From assembly GCA_037039685.1 (NCBI GenBank), contig JAWNGF010000011.1, positions 1,860,001-1,924,000 on the forward strand: a stretch of DNA of 64,000 nt, read 5' to 3'. Shown here piece after piece: positions 9,273 to 20,185 of this stretch. The DNA is from Ceratobasidium sp. AG-K. Lineage: Eukaryota > Basidiomycota > Agaricomycetes > Cantharellales > Ceratobasidiaceae. A program made the position numbers and the translations under genes. Every line of letters begins with the position of its first letter. Position 1 is the first letter of the stretch. The notes beneath the pieces were generated by a model, which worked only from the letters and a program-made list of their open reading frames with translations, was not told where the DNA came from and did no database searches.

Positions 9273-12200
9273 GGTAGAGAGCAAAAGAGATTTAGAGCGT
9301 AGAGTTTGGAGTGTTTCTTGGAGTAGTAGCAAGTTTTGCAAGTGTCACTACCCGTTGCGCCCCCTCTGCCTTTTATCTTTCCTGGAACGTAGTTAGATGG
9401 CATGGGAGCTTTGGGGTGTTGGCATAGAAGGTCCTTGATGATCTTCAAAAGGTGACCAAAATCTTCTGCCCTTTGTTCTGTGTCTTCTTCACTTCCATAA
9501 CCCTTCCATCTGACCCTGTAAAAAAGACCATCCTTTGTCTCCTTCCAATCCAAAATCTTCTCTACTTCATATTCTTCTTCTCCTTCTTCAGCAATTATTG
9601 GCGGTGGTCAGGGTTGGTTCTGTTTGAACTCTGTGTCTTCTATGTAAGGGCTGAGCAAGTTGATGTGGAAAACAGGGTGCACCCTCATTGTTGCTGGTAG
9701 ACTGAGCTCATAAGCATGTGATCCTATCTTTTGTTTCACAACAAATGGTCCGTGCTTCTTGTTATCCAGTTTCTTTGAGGGTCTTTTTGTTTGGATGTTT
9801 CTTCCCAACAGCCATACTAGATCTCCTTCCTGGTACTCGTTTTTTGGTTCTTCCTCCGGGAGCCTTTGGTTTTCCCTTTGATGCAATAGCTTTGTCGTGG
9901 ATGCTACGCCACTTTTCTGTAATGGTGTTTGCTTCAGGAACCGTTGTTTCTTCTGATGAGATGTTCCACAATGGTTCCCTGCCGTACACTATTGCAAAAG
10001 GGGAACTACCCGTTACACGGTGCTTCTGCAGATTATAGCTGAATTCTGCAATTGGTAACAGGTCCGCCCAATCATCTTGCCGGTAGTTGACAAAGGATTG
10101 CAGCCAGCCTTCCATCCATTGGTTGATTCTTTCTGTTACTCCATCTGTCTGGGGGTGGTAGGCAGTGCTGAAACTTGGGCTAGTTCCAATTCTCTCATAA
10201 ACGGCCTTCATAAGTTTAGAATTGAAAGTAGTCCCTTGGTCTGAGATCATGCTTTTTGGAAAGCCGTGTAGTTTCCAAACATTTGTGACAAAAAGATTTG
10301 CCAACTCGCTTGCCGTGTGAGATTCTTTGCAGGGTATGAAATGCGCCATTCTTGAGAACCGGTCCACCACTACCATGATGCTGTCTGACCCTCTGGACCT
10401 TGGCAGTTTTACTACAAAGTCGAATGCTATGTCTTCCTAGGGACCCTTTGGGATTTCTAGAGGTTTGATTGGTACTATTGACTTTGATCCCTTTGTTTGT
10501 TGGCAGGTTTCACAGGATTCCACATATCTGTTTACACTCTGCTTCATCCCTGGCCAGAAGTATCTTCTTGCTATAAGTTCCAATGTCCTGGCTTGTCCCT
10601 GATGCCCTGCAATTCTTGAGTCGTGGTGTAGCCGCATGATGGACAGTCTGGCTTCCTTATCTTCCGGGATGTAAATCTTCCCTTTGTACCATATAAGTCC
10701 TTCCTTGAAGTTGTAATCTTTTGCGCTATGTTGCAGGGTTCTTGGTAACATTTCCCTTGATTTGCAGATTTCCTTGATCTTTGCCAGTCCTTCATCAGTT
10801 TCTTGTGCTTCCTTGATAGTTGCCATAATCTCTGTGTCCATCTGTCCCATAAACCCTTTAAATTTTTCAGCGGATATCATAATTTGTTCCAGTGTGGGAA
10901 TATCCTCATGGTCAGATTGTCTTGACAACAGGTCCAGTTGAGACAAAAGGATTCCAGGACGGTATATGATATTGAAGTTGTAGGAAGCCAGTAGTTGATG
11001 CCATCTTGCATGTTGACGGTTGAACGTTCTTGCTTCTTTCCAGAACTGTAGATTCCTGTGATCAGTGTAGATAGTGATTGGATCCTTTGTTCCCTCAAGG
11101 TATAGCCTCCAATGTGTCAGTGACTCTATGATCGCCATAAGTTCCTTGTCATGGACGTTGTAGTTGAGCTGCGCCTCATTGAAGGATTTTGACAGGAACG
11201 CTATAGGGTGTAGGTAGCCATTGTCTTGCCATTGAGAAAGAATTGCTCCCATTGCTACTCCGCTTGCATCTGTTTCCAGAAAAAAGGGTTTCTCAGGGTC
11301 AGGATGGCGTAGTGTGGGCTCCTTGCTAATTTCTGCTTTCAGGGCAACAAAAGCCTCCTGCTGATCCTTCTCCCATTTCCATTTGTTATCCTTCCTTGTA
11401 AGGGTAGTCAAGGGTTTTGCTAAACAGCTAAAATTTGGTACAAATCTTTGGTAGAAGTTTGCAAATCCTAGGAACACTTGAACCTGCTTGACCGTTTTTG
11501 GTTCCTTCCATTCCTTTATTGCCTTGACCTTTTCTTCCTCCATAGAGATGCTGGAATCACTGATTCCAAGTCTGGTATATGTAAGTTTGGTAACAAAGAA
11601 TTCGCATTTTGGGAGTTTTGCAAATAGGTTTTCATCCAGTAAGATCTTCAGCACCTTCCTGACATCTATAGTATGTTGACTTCTGTTTTTAGAGAAGACT
11701 AGGATGTTGTCAATGTATACTATAACGCATACGTCGATAAGGTCGTGGAAGATGTGGTTCATGTATCTTTGGAATATGGCAGGTGCATTTTTTAGTCCAA
11801 ATGGCATGACAATGTATTCAAACAGGCGTTCCTTGGTTCTGAAGGCTGTCTTCCATTTGTCCCCTTCCCTAATTCTGATATTGTTGAAACCCATGCGCAG
11901 ATCGATTTTGGAGTAAATTTTTGCATCCTTGATTTTATCTAGAAGATCTTCCATTAAAGGCATAGGGAACCTGTTGTCCTTTGTAATGGCGTTCACTCCT
12001 CTGAGGTCTTGAACAAGCCGTAATTGTTGCACTGCTTCTGGGTTCTTTGGATCAATGGGTTTTTTGACAAAAAAACAAGGTGAAGCAATGGGGGATTTGC
12101 TGGGTTGAATCTTCCCAGCGGCGATTTCCTCATCCAGGTATTCCCTTAGTGCAATTGATTCAGCTGGTGAGAGTGGGATAGGCCTGGCCAGTTTTGGAAG

Positions 12201-12779
12201 TTCAGCCCCTTCTTTGAAGTCGATGGCGCAGTTGTATGGGCAATGGTCCGGAATTCTCTTGAATTTTTCCTCGCTAAACACGTTGGCAAATTCCTTGAAT
12301 TCTTCTGGTAGGTTGTCTATTGAGGCTGTTCTTGCCTGTATGGGTTCAGGTCGCTAAGATGTGTGCCTTGTTTTCCAGTCAATATTGGGGTTTGCCTCCT
12401 CCAACCATTCAAGTCCTAGAATGAGCTTGGTTTCTCCAGTAGGCATAGCAAAAAAGATTTGTTTGAAGGTTTTTCCCTCTATGTCTAGTACAAGCTTGGC
12501 TTTGAAGCGTATTTGGTGTGAGAGCTCTTTCCCCTGGATGCCAATTACTTTTTGTGGAGAGAGAAGCTCAATGAGAGGAATGTTGTTGGAGCGGGCCCAA
12601 GAGATGTCCATAAAGTTCTTAGAAGCTCCTGAATCAATGAGAGTAGGGACTGGTTCTGTGATTCCGGTGATGTTTGTGTAAACAATGGTTGATTTGTTTG
12701 TTGCTCTAAAGTACATTGTTTCCATTGCCGGTTCTTTGGTCTCTCCACACACAGTTAGAGGGAGACCCCTTCTTTTCCC
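9059..12779 (-). pseudogene. A1 pol: protease, RT, RNase H, integrase, chromodomain
   Basis: Entered from gag by a -1 shift at GGGAAAA. The protease has LIDSGASKNFMD near 12640 and ILGLEWLEEANP near 12400. RT runs from about 12281 and shows YIDNILVF at about 11710. RNase H follows, then the integrase zinc region (HHDSRIAGHQG...CETCQQTKG, near 10500-10640) and the core with STAYHPQTDG near 10160. A chromodomain (RVRWKGYGSEEDTEQ) lies near 9490. Lesions are TAG at 12354 (Trp in sister copies), TAG at 10437 (Trp), a one-base frameshift near 9886 and TGA at 9608. Catalytic YIDN would be inactive; A2 and B1 have YIDD. Confidence 0.9.
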
Positions 12780-14737
12780 AAGTCTTCTACAATTGTAGCT
12801 TCTCTTCCCTTTATGCTGGGTTCAGTTGTTATCCATTCCTTGGACAAGCATTTGAGCAAACAGTGACCTTCTTGACCGCACTTCAGGCATTGGTTTGATG
12901 CTATTCTTGCCTTGTATACTTTGTCTGGAAGCCATTTTGTAGAGGCTTGCCCAGTGGTGGTTGTTTGGGGTGTTTTCTTCCCAGTGGATGCCTTGATCTG
13001 TTGCAATTTCTGGTCGATGGAGATTGCAAGAGTGATCCATTGGTTAAGGTTAAGGTGTCTTTCGGTTCCGTCCTTGTTGATAAGGGATAGCTCGAAACGT
13101 GCTAGTTCTGTTTTGATTTCCGGCTTGAGTCCCTCCTTGAATTGGTTGATAAGAGCTTCTTCTCCCCAGTTGACGTTGATCATGTGGAAGCGGAATTCTG
13201 TTGCATAGTTTGCTACTGAGTTGACTTGTTTGCTTTTTCGGATATTGGCTTCCGCCTTAGCCCTCTTGTTAGGGTCACTAAATTGTTCCATGAAGTGCAA
13301 CTTGAATGTTTCCCATGACGCTAGGTTTGGATCACGTACTCCATTGTTCGTGGATTGGAGTAGCACCTGTGCCCAATGTGTAGTGGATCTGTCATCCGAT
13401 TTGAAATTTGCTAGAGCTTCTCTAATTCATTCTTGTCCTGAGCTGTATTGGTTGCCCAACCTGACAAAATAGCTCTCCATTTGGGTGATGAACATTTCTG
13501 CTCCCTCTCCTTTCTTCCCGTCAAAAGCTTCTGGTCTAGTTACTTTTGGACGCCTGTTTTCCCTTCTGTTGTCAGGGTTTTCAGAAAGCTGACGTAGCCT
13601 TTGTTCCAATTTGTCAAGTCTGGTAGACTCTGCTTCAGGGTGGGGAGGAGATATGGCATGTAGGGATGCTTTGTCCATCTGCTCACGCATGTTGTTGATT
13701 GTCTCTTGCATGGTGTTAATTTGTCCAATAGCAATCCTTCTGTCTCCCCTTAGTCCTTCTAGTCCTTGGGTGATTGCTTCATTCCAGGCTAACTGTGCCT
13801 GCCTTGTGGTGTTAAGGTCTTCCTGTACATTGTTTACCAGTCCTTGTGTGTTTGTGACTTCGCTTCTTAGGCGGATTACGTCTTGCCCAACCAGGAAGCT
13901 GTTATGTTCACTGTTTTGTGCAGCGGTAAGGATATCTGTCAGGGTTCCTTGTAGGTTGTTGAGGGAATTGTTGAAGATTTGTTGGTTGTTGGCCAACACT
14001 TGAGTAGACTGTTCTAGCCCGTTGAGTCGCCTATCAATTGTTATCCTCATTCCATCAATAATCCTTAAGAGTGCATTGTGTCTTCCGAGGTGAAGATCGT
14101 CAAGGTCGTCAAGATTGCTAATCATAGTCCTACTGCTGGAACTGGAACTTGATGTGGGAATCCCAGGGGCTTCTTGGCCTTCAGCTGCTGTTGGTTGCTG
14201 GGAATACCCTTGTGGTACATATGGTGGTGCTGGATTACCTGGTGTCACGGCCTGAGAGTTTATTGGGACCGGACCGGCATTGGTGATAGTCCCCGCAATC
14301 TGGGGTACTTGGGGAGCATGGGAAATGTGTGGCGTGGGGGGAGGTCATATAGGAACAAGGGATATGTCCCCGTGAGCTTCAGGCTGAGGGGAAAAAAACT
14401 GTCTTCTGGATCCCATAGGCCATAGTGGACGTGATGGGCCTGGAGTTGCGTTTGAGATGGGGATTCAAATTGTGACCGGTGTGGGGTCGTCGGTAATATC
14501 GCCTGGTTCTCTAGTAACAATGGTGGGTTCTTCTTGTATGACTGAAACATTCTCGGTGTTGAATGTTCTGGGCATAGAGGCTTGGCTTTGTGGGCAAGAC
14601 CTTGCTGGTCCTCCGGCCCGTGCTTGTGCAATATCTTGCTTGTTGAGGGAACTTGTAGGTCTTGAAGCCCTACTTGGTCCTCTCCTTATTGATAATGGTG
14701 TTGCAAGACGTGATCCGGCGTCCTCCTGAATGGACAT
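12755..14737 (-). pseudogene. A1 gag (three in-frame TGA)
   Basis: Starts MSIQEDAGSRLATPL at 14737 and ends TAA at 12755-12757, about 660 codons. The central part is a coiled coil, followed by the retrotransposon gag core (SYFVRLGNQYSSGQE...FMEQFSDPNKRAKAEANI) and one CCHC zinc knuckle (CLKCGQEGHCLLKC). TGA stops lie at 14465, near 14346 and at 13427. At 14465 and 13427 at least one sister copy has CAA. The slippery heptamer lies 15 bases upstream of the gag stop. Confidence 0.9.
12773..12779 (-). promoter_or_regulatory. Candidate -1 frameshift site of A1
   Basis: GGGAAAA on the minus strand, in phase G GGA AAA relative to gag. A -1 slip leads straight into the protease frame, bypassing the gag stop at 12755-12757. 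Confidence 0.7.
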
Positions 14738-14759
14738 GATTGTTAAGCTTGTTTTGTAA

Positions 14760-15226
14760 TGTTGTGAGCTACTTCTTGATGGCTGTGAGACAAGCTGCAA
14801 GGGAGAGTGGACAGCACTAAGACCTAAATGACCTCTTGAACCGCAACACACTTAAGTGTCTGTAGGCTCTTAAGGGTAGGGGTGATTCAAAGTGTCACTC
14901 AAAGGGGATGTTTGACGAGACAAAACAAGCTGGGGTTACCAGGCTTGTTGGTTCTCTATATATATTCACAAAGAGGCCGAGTCATACAAGGCGCAGCCAC
15001 ATGAGTCATACAAAACAGCCAGTCAGGAGTGTCCATGTGAGTCATGCTGTATAAACAGACATGACTCGTACAAAGCACAGCCGCGTTACACAATGTAACA
15101 GAATAACCACAAGAAAGTGGCAATGCGGCACAGGAACAGACAAACAGCACACAAACAGAACAACAAACACAACAGCAGACGGGCAAGACACCGGACAAGC
15201 CTTATGGAGTGAGCTGGCTCACGACA
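14760..15226 (-). repeat. 5' LTR of A1
   Basis: 467 bases, TGTCGTGAGCC...CTCACAACA on the coding strand. It differs from the 3' LTR at five sites, each a CpG-to-TpG/CpA type change. Confidence 0.95.
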
Positions 15227-15231
15227 TGCGC

Positions 15232-15548
15232 AAGCAGATGGATGAAGCATCCCTACATGCTGTGTCACCTCCCCACCCTGAAGCAGAATCTACCAGAATT
15301 GATGAGTTGGAACAAAGGTTCCATCAGCTCACAGAAAATCCAGACAACAGAAGGGAAACTAGGCATCCAAAAGTAACTAGACCAGAGGCTTTCAACAGGA
15401 AGAAAGGAGAAGGAGCAGAAATGTTCATCACCCAGATGGAAAGCTACTTTGTCAGGTTGGGTGACCAATACAGTTCAGGACAAGAACAAATTAGAGAAGC
15501 ATTAGCCAATTTGAAATTGGATAACCGGCCCGCTACACATTGGGCACA
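15232..15548 (+). pseudogene. A0 gag, middle part
   Basis: Continues A0 gag after the A1 insertion: KQMDEASLHAVSPPHPEAES, then the gag core up to ATHWAH. It is cut again at 15548 by B1. The right copy of the A1 target duplication (15227-15231) joins the two pieces in frame with A1 gag. Confidence 0.9.
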
Positions 15549-15995
15549 TGTCACAACCCTAGTTGAACCTTGGAGGCCGAGACTCCACAGGCAGTGAGAA
15601 TGGGGGTTGGGACAACAACAAAGGTTGAATGTATGGCGCTTAGGCCTTAAGTGAGTCACACGATGAGTGATGGGGAAAAACAACAAGAGAACAAGTCTTG
15701 TGGGAGCAAGACTTGTGTTGCTGGTATATAACCTTTCTACTGTGGCTATGTACAATAGAGAGCAGGCAACAAAGGGAACGCAAACAAGAAAAAGCAAGAG
15801 TCCAAGAGAAGCAAGAAAGAGACAAAGGAAACAAAGTAAGTCCATGGACTCTGAGGGAACAAGGGAACAGGCCAGGCAGGCATGTCCCGCGGTCATGGCT
15901 TACATAAAGGCGACTAAATGCGCCAAGGCGAGAAGAACGAGACCAAACACAAGACAAACAGGACAACAGAGAGAGAACAAGAAAAGGTTGTGACA
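15549..15995 (-). repeat. 3' LTR of B1
   Basis: 447 bases. On the coding strand it is preceded by a strong purine tract (AGAAGGGGGGGTAG, complement of about 15996-16009). Confidence 0.95.
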
Positions 15996-16019
15996 CTACC
16001 CCCCCTTCTAGGCCAGGGT

Positions 16020-16493
16020 TCACTCTACCAGTACAAACTCCTCAGTATCATCAATTACAAATGGGTCCTCAGCTGACCCTGTCCCCTTCCAAACCCCATA
16101 ATCCTCCTTGTCATCTGTCAAATCAATGACGGCCTCCTCCCTAATCTCCAGGTCGACAGTGAGGTTGATTATTTTGAATGGGTTGCCTCCAAGACAGACC
16201 TTGCAAGACCTGTCCATGATCTTGCGGGTGTTGTGGATGTTGTCGGCTGCGTAGGCAATCCAGTTGCGCCAGCAAACAAGGGGGCAACCAACAAACGACC
16301 TGGGGGCCTCTCCTGACCAGTAGCGTGCGGATACAATGAAGTAGAAATGTTAACGCATGCCGGGATGCCAGTACATGCCTTGCTCCTGGGGGGGTACAAC
16401 TGCAAGGGACCGCTTGAAGGCGGCCGAGCAGGTGTACAGGTTGTGGTAGACCCGGACCATGACGGAGTTGGTGGATTGGCATAGGGAGGACAT
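16020..16493 (-). pseudogene. Third ORF of B1 (unknown function), one stop
   Basis: From ATG 16493 (MSSLCQSTNSVMVRVYHNLY) to a stop at 16020, about 157 codons, with one in-frame TAA near 16350. It lies between the pol chromodomain and the 3' LTR, in the -1 frame relative to pol, exactly as ORF3 of family A does. It has a CxxC motif (RSCKVCLGGNPFKIINLTV) and an acidic tail (DDKEDYGVWKGTGSAEDPF). Sequence similarity to the A-family ORF3 is weak and limited to the CxxC-plus-strand pattern, so common origin is only a suggestion. Part of this region can also be read as a proline-rich pol extension in the other frame. Confidence 0.5.
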
Positions 16494-19400
16494 GGCGCAG
16501 TGAGTGAAGTGGGGGTAGAATGTGGTTTTAGCACAGGAGAGGTGAAAGTAAACACTTTTTGATGAGGGACTTGGATCCCAGCAGCCTCTTTTATACGCTT
16601 AGAATGCCTAATGGGCTGTTCTTCCTTGTTATCAGCTGCCAAGTTGTCCCTTGTTTCCTCATGGCAATGCTTCCTGGTAACTCTGGGGACTTCTTTGATG
16701 GTGTCTGGATGTTCCTTGTGGAACTCATTAATGAGTTCTGATGCGTTGCCAAGGTTCTCCAAGGGTTCCCAAGAGTCATGTTCCGCAGTGTAGCCCTTCC
16801 ATTTGACAAAATACTTCAGGATTCCTTTCTCCAACTTGGAACTTTGGATGCGTTCTACCTCATATTCTTCTTTGCCTTCTGGTGTCTCAATTGGTGGGGG
16901 TGGATCCACATGGCGGCCCTCAATTTCATCTTCCTTGTATTTGGCTAGGCGTGATACATTGATTACTGGATGCATGGTCATAGAAGGTGGGAGTTGTAGT
17001 TTGTACAAGTTCCTCCCTACTGCTTCCAGGATAGTGAAGGGGCCGAGTTGTTTATGCAATAATTTCAAGGATGGCTGATTGTTCGTAATGTGATCATGGC
17101 TTAGCCAAACCTTATTGCCCAGGATAAAGGGATCTCCCTGCCGTCTTTTGTCTGCATATTCCTTGTCCCGTTCTTTGCTCAGAGCCAGACTAGCCTTAGC
17201 TTTGTCCAGGTTGTCTTGGATACATTGCGCATGTGCCGCAGCTTCCAGCATGGAACCATCTTCCACTGGTGTACCTTTGATTGATGGGTGGCGAGCCATG
17301 TTGGCAAAGAAAGGTGTCATACCAATGCTAGAATGGAACAAGTTGTTATATGCAAATTTGGCAAAGGGTAAAAATGAAGCCCAGTCATGTTGCTTGAAGG
17401 CGCAGTAAGTCCAAATGAAAGCCTTGACCGTTTGATTGATGCGCTCTGTTTGTCCGTCAGTTTCCGGGTGGTAAGCTGTAGAAAGTCTAGGTCGGATGTT
17501 CAGGGCCTGATAGAGCTCCTTCATGAATTTGGATGCAAAGGTTGGTCCACAATCTGATACAACTGTTTCTGGGGTGCCATGTAGCTTCCAGCAGTGTTCC
17601 ATGAACAGTTCCGCAAGCTTGGGTGATGTGGTTCTTTCAATGCATGGGACAAAGTGTGCCATCTTGGTCAGGGTGTCAATGATGACCAATATTGAGTCTA
17701 GACCTTTGGACAGGGGAAGTTTGACAATCATGTCAACCAAAATGTGTTGCCAGGGTTTGGAGGGGAGTTCAAGTGGTTGTAATTCCCCCAGAGGTCGTTG
17801 ATTAATGGGTTTTGACTGCTGGCATAAATTGCATGATGACACGTATTTGTTGACATAGGCCTTCATGGATGGCCACCAATACTGCTGTTTGATCATTTCC
17901 AGTGTTTTTGCTTGACCCATGTGTCCAACTGCTTTGTTATTGTGGTGGAGTTCTAGGATCTGACGCTTGATCTCATTGTTGTTTGGGATGTAGATCCTTC
18001 CTTTGCAGTACAGCATGTCATTCCTAATCTTCCAATCTTCAAATTCTTTTTGTACCAAGGCAGGCGCTTTTTCTGGGTGGTTGCTAAGGAAAGCCCAGAT
18101 TGATCTAACATAGTCATCTTTTTGTGTCTGATCCTTGACTGCTTGCCAAATATCCGTAGTCAATGCCATACCCTGAGGTCCCTCTTCTGCCAAATTGATG
18201 AAGAGATGCAGCGAAAGTAGGGGTTTTTGAGGGACTACTCCCCCTTCTAGGTCATGGTCACTTTGTTGACTGAGTGCATCCGCTTTGCCATTAAGGTTGC
18301 CAGCTCTGTACTTGATTTGGAAGTTAAACTCCAAGAGGAAGAAGGCCCATCTGTTCTGTCTTTTCATCAACACTTTAGAGGTCATGAAATATTCCAGGTT
18401 TTTGTGATCTGTAACAAGCAATACTGGGATCTCTGTTCCTTCCAAAAGATGATGCCATTCTTTGAATGCTTTGATGATTGCCAAGAGTTCCTTGTCAAAG
18501 ATATTGTAGTTACGTTCTGCTGGGGATAGGCTTTTGGACATGAATGTGACAGGGTGGAATTTGTTGTCAGGGCCATATTGGTTAAGGACTGCTCCTGGAG
18601 CTTTGTCCAATGCATCACATTCGATGATGAACCCTTTGTCTTGGTCAGGTTGTAGAAGGATGGGTGCCTTGATGAATTCCTTGATTAGTCCCTGGAAGGC
18701 AAGTTCCACTTCTGTTCCCCATTCCCATTGTTTTGTTTTCATTGTCAAATCATACAGGGGTCGTACTATATGGGTATAATTTCGGATAAAACGCTGGTAG
18801 AAATTCGCAAATCCCAGGAACGTCTGCACATCTGTAACATTCTTGGGTGTCAGCCATTTTTTGACTGTTGAGATTTTTTCCTCTTGCATCTCGACCAGTT
18901 CTCCTGATATGACTAGCCCTAGGTAGTCTACCTTAGAGACATGAAAGGAGCATTTCTTGAGGGAGCAATAGAGACCCAGGCGTTGTAGACGGCGCAGGAC
19001 TTCCTTCATGTGCATGGGATGCTCTTTGGGTTTTTTGGAGAAGATCAGGATATCATCAATGTAGATTTCCACATACACCCCTTTGATGTCCCCAAACTCA
19101 GCATCCATCATGTTTTGAAAGGTGGCCGGTGCATTAGTGAGGCCGAAAGGCATGACTTTTGTTTCAAACAGTCCATATTTGGTTCTGAATGCTGTTTTGT
19201 GAACGTCCTCATCTGCCACCCTGACCAGGTTGTACCCAGATTTGAGATCAAGTTTGGTGAATATCTTGGCACCTTTAACCCGTTCAATAAGATCATCAGT
19301 TCTAGGCAGTGGGTAATGGTTTTTCTTGGTTTGGCTGTTGAGGTATTGATAATCCATGCACAATCTTGGGGGTTGGGGAATGCCTTCTATATTGTGCCGC

Positions 19401-20185
19401 TTGACAAACATTACTGGTGATGCCCATTGGGATGTGGAGGGAACAATGAATCCTTTATCCAGATTTTTGTTGATCCATTTTCTCAAGATTTGATCTTCTT
19501 CCTTAGTGAGGGAGTATACCACACCGATTTTGTGTTTAGCACCTGGTTCCAATTCAATTTTGAGGTCATATGGTCGATGTGGTGGTAGCTTGTCCACTTC
19601 TTTGGAAACAAAAACATCCTTGAATTCCATGTATTCATCGGGAAGTTGGCCAACTATTCCCCCTTCTATGGCGTTGCAGTCCTCATATAGACATTCTTCC
19701 TTGCAGTAATCTGATTCAAATTCTAAAGTTCCTGCTGCCCAATCGATTTTTGGGTTATGTTTTTTCAGCCAGGGAATACCCAGAACCACAGTGTGTCAGC
19801 CTAATGGTGCAATATTGCAAGTAATTTCTTCCACATGATTGTTCATAATGACTTGGAAGGTGCATTCCTTGTCAATTAGACCATTTGCTATTGGTCGACC
19901 ATCTATCACCTGGACCCTTCTTGCTGTCTTCTTCTTTTTTGTTGGGATTTTGTGTTTCTTTACATATTCGGAGTTAATGAAGTTTCCCAATGCCCCTGAG
20001 TCAATCATGGCTACAGTAATAAGGTTTTTCAGGCTTTCAATCTTGATGGGAACGCAAAGCTGCTCTGCATATTTGGTGGAACAAAGATATATTTTGTTTA
20101 CAGACTGCTTCCGATTTCCCAAGATTACATGATCTAATTCCGACTTTAGGGCGCCTGATGCTCCCCTCAGTTGCTGCCTTTTCCC
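16169..20185 (-). pseudogene. B1 pol: protease, RT, RNase H, integrase, chromodomain
   Basis: Entered by a -1 slip at 20179-20185. The protease (AMIDSGALGNFINSEYVKKH, near 20000) is followed by one TGA at 19793-19795, between APLG and HTVVLGIPWLKKHNPKIDW. From there a single frame of more than 1,100 codons carries RT with YIDDILIF (about 19050), RNase H (TDHKNLEYF), the integrase zinc region (HHNNKAVGHMG...CNLCQQSK), the core with STAYHPETDG, and a chromodomain (YFVKWKGYTAEHDSWEPLE, about 16750-16830). With that one stop reverted the polyprotein would be complete, which marks B1 as young. The C-terminal Pro/Ser-rich tail overlaps ORF3. Confidence 0.93.

Larger units (their letters stand above)
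8002..15226 (-). mobile_element. Ty3/gypsy chromovirus A1, full length, inserted in A0
   Basis: 7225-base element on the minus strand with 467-base LTRs at 14760-15226 (5') and 8002-8468 (3'), which differ at only five positions. A perfect 5-base target duplication TGCGC (7997-8001, 15227-15231) lies inside A0 gag. Order on the coding strand: LTR, primer site, gag, protease, reverse transcriptase, RNase H, integrase, chromodomain, ORF3, purine tract, LTR. Gag and pol contain several in-frame stops and one frameshift near 9886, and the RT motif reads YIDN instead of YIDD, so this copy cannot move by itself now. Confidence 0.95.

Noticed and set aside
15061..15597. 178-codon ORF spanning LTR, A0 gag and the B1 border
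   Set aside because: Chimera of three adjoining repeats, not a gene.
16169..16480. Pro/Ser-rich extension of B1 pol as a functional domain
   Set aside because: Low-complexity reading of the frame opposite ORF3; possible, but no motif supports it over ORF3.
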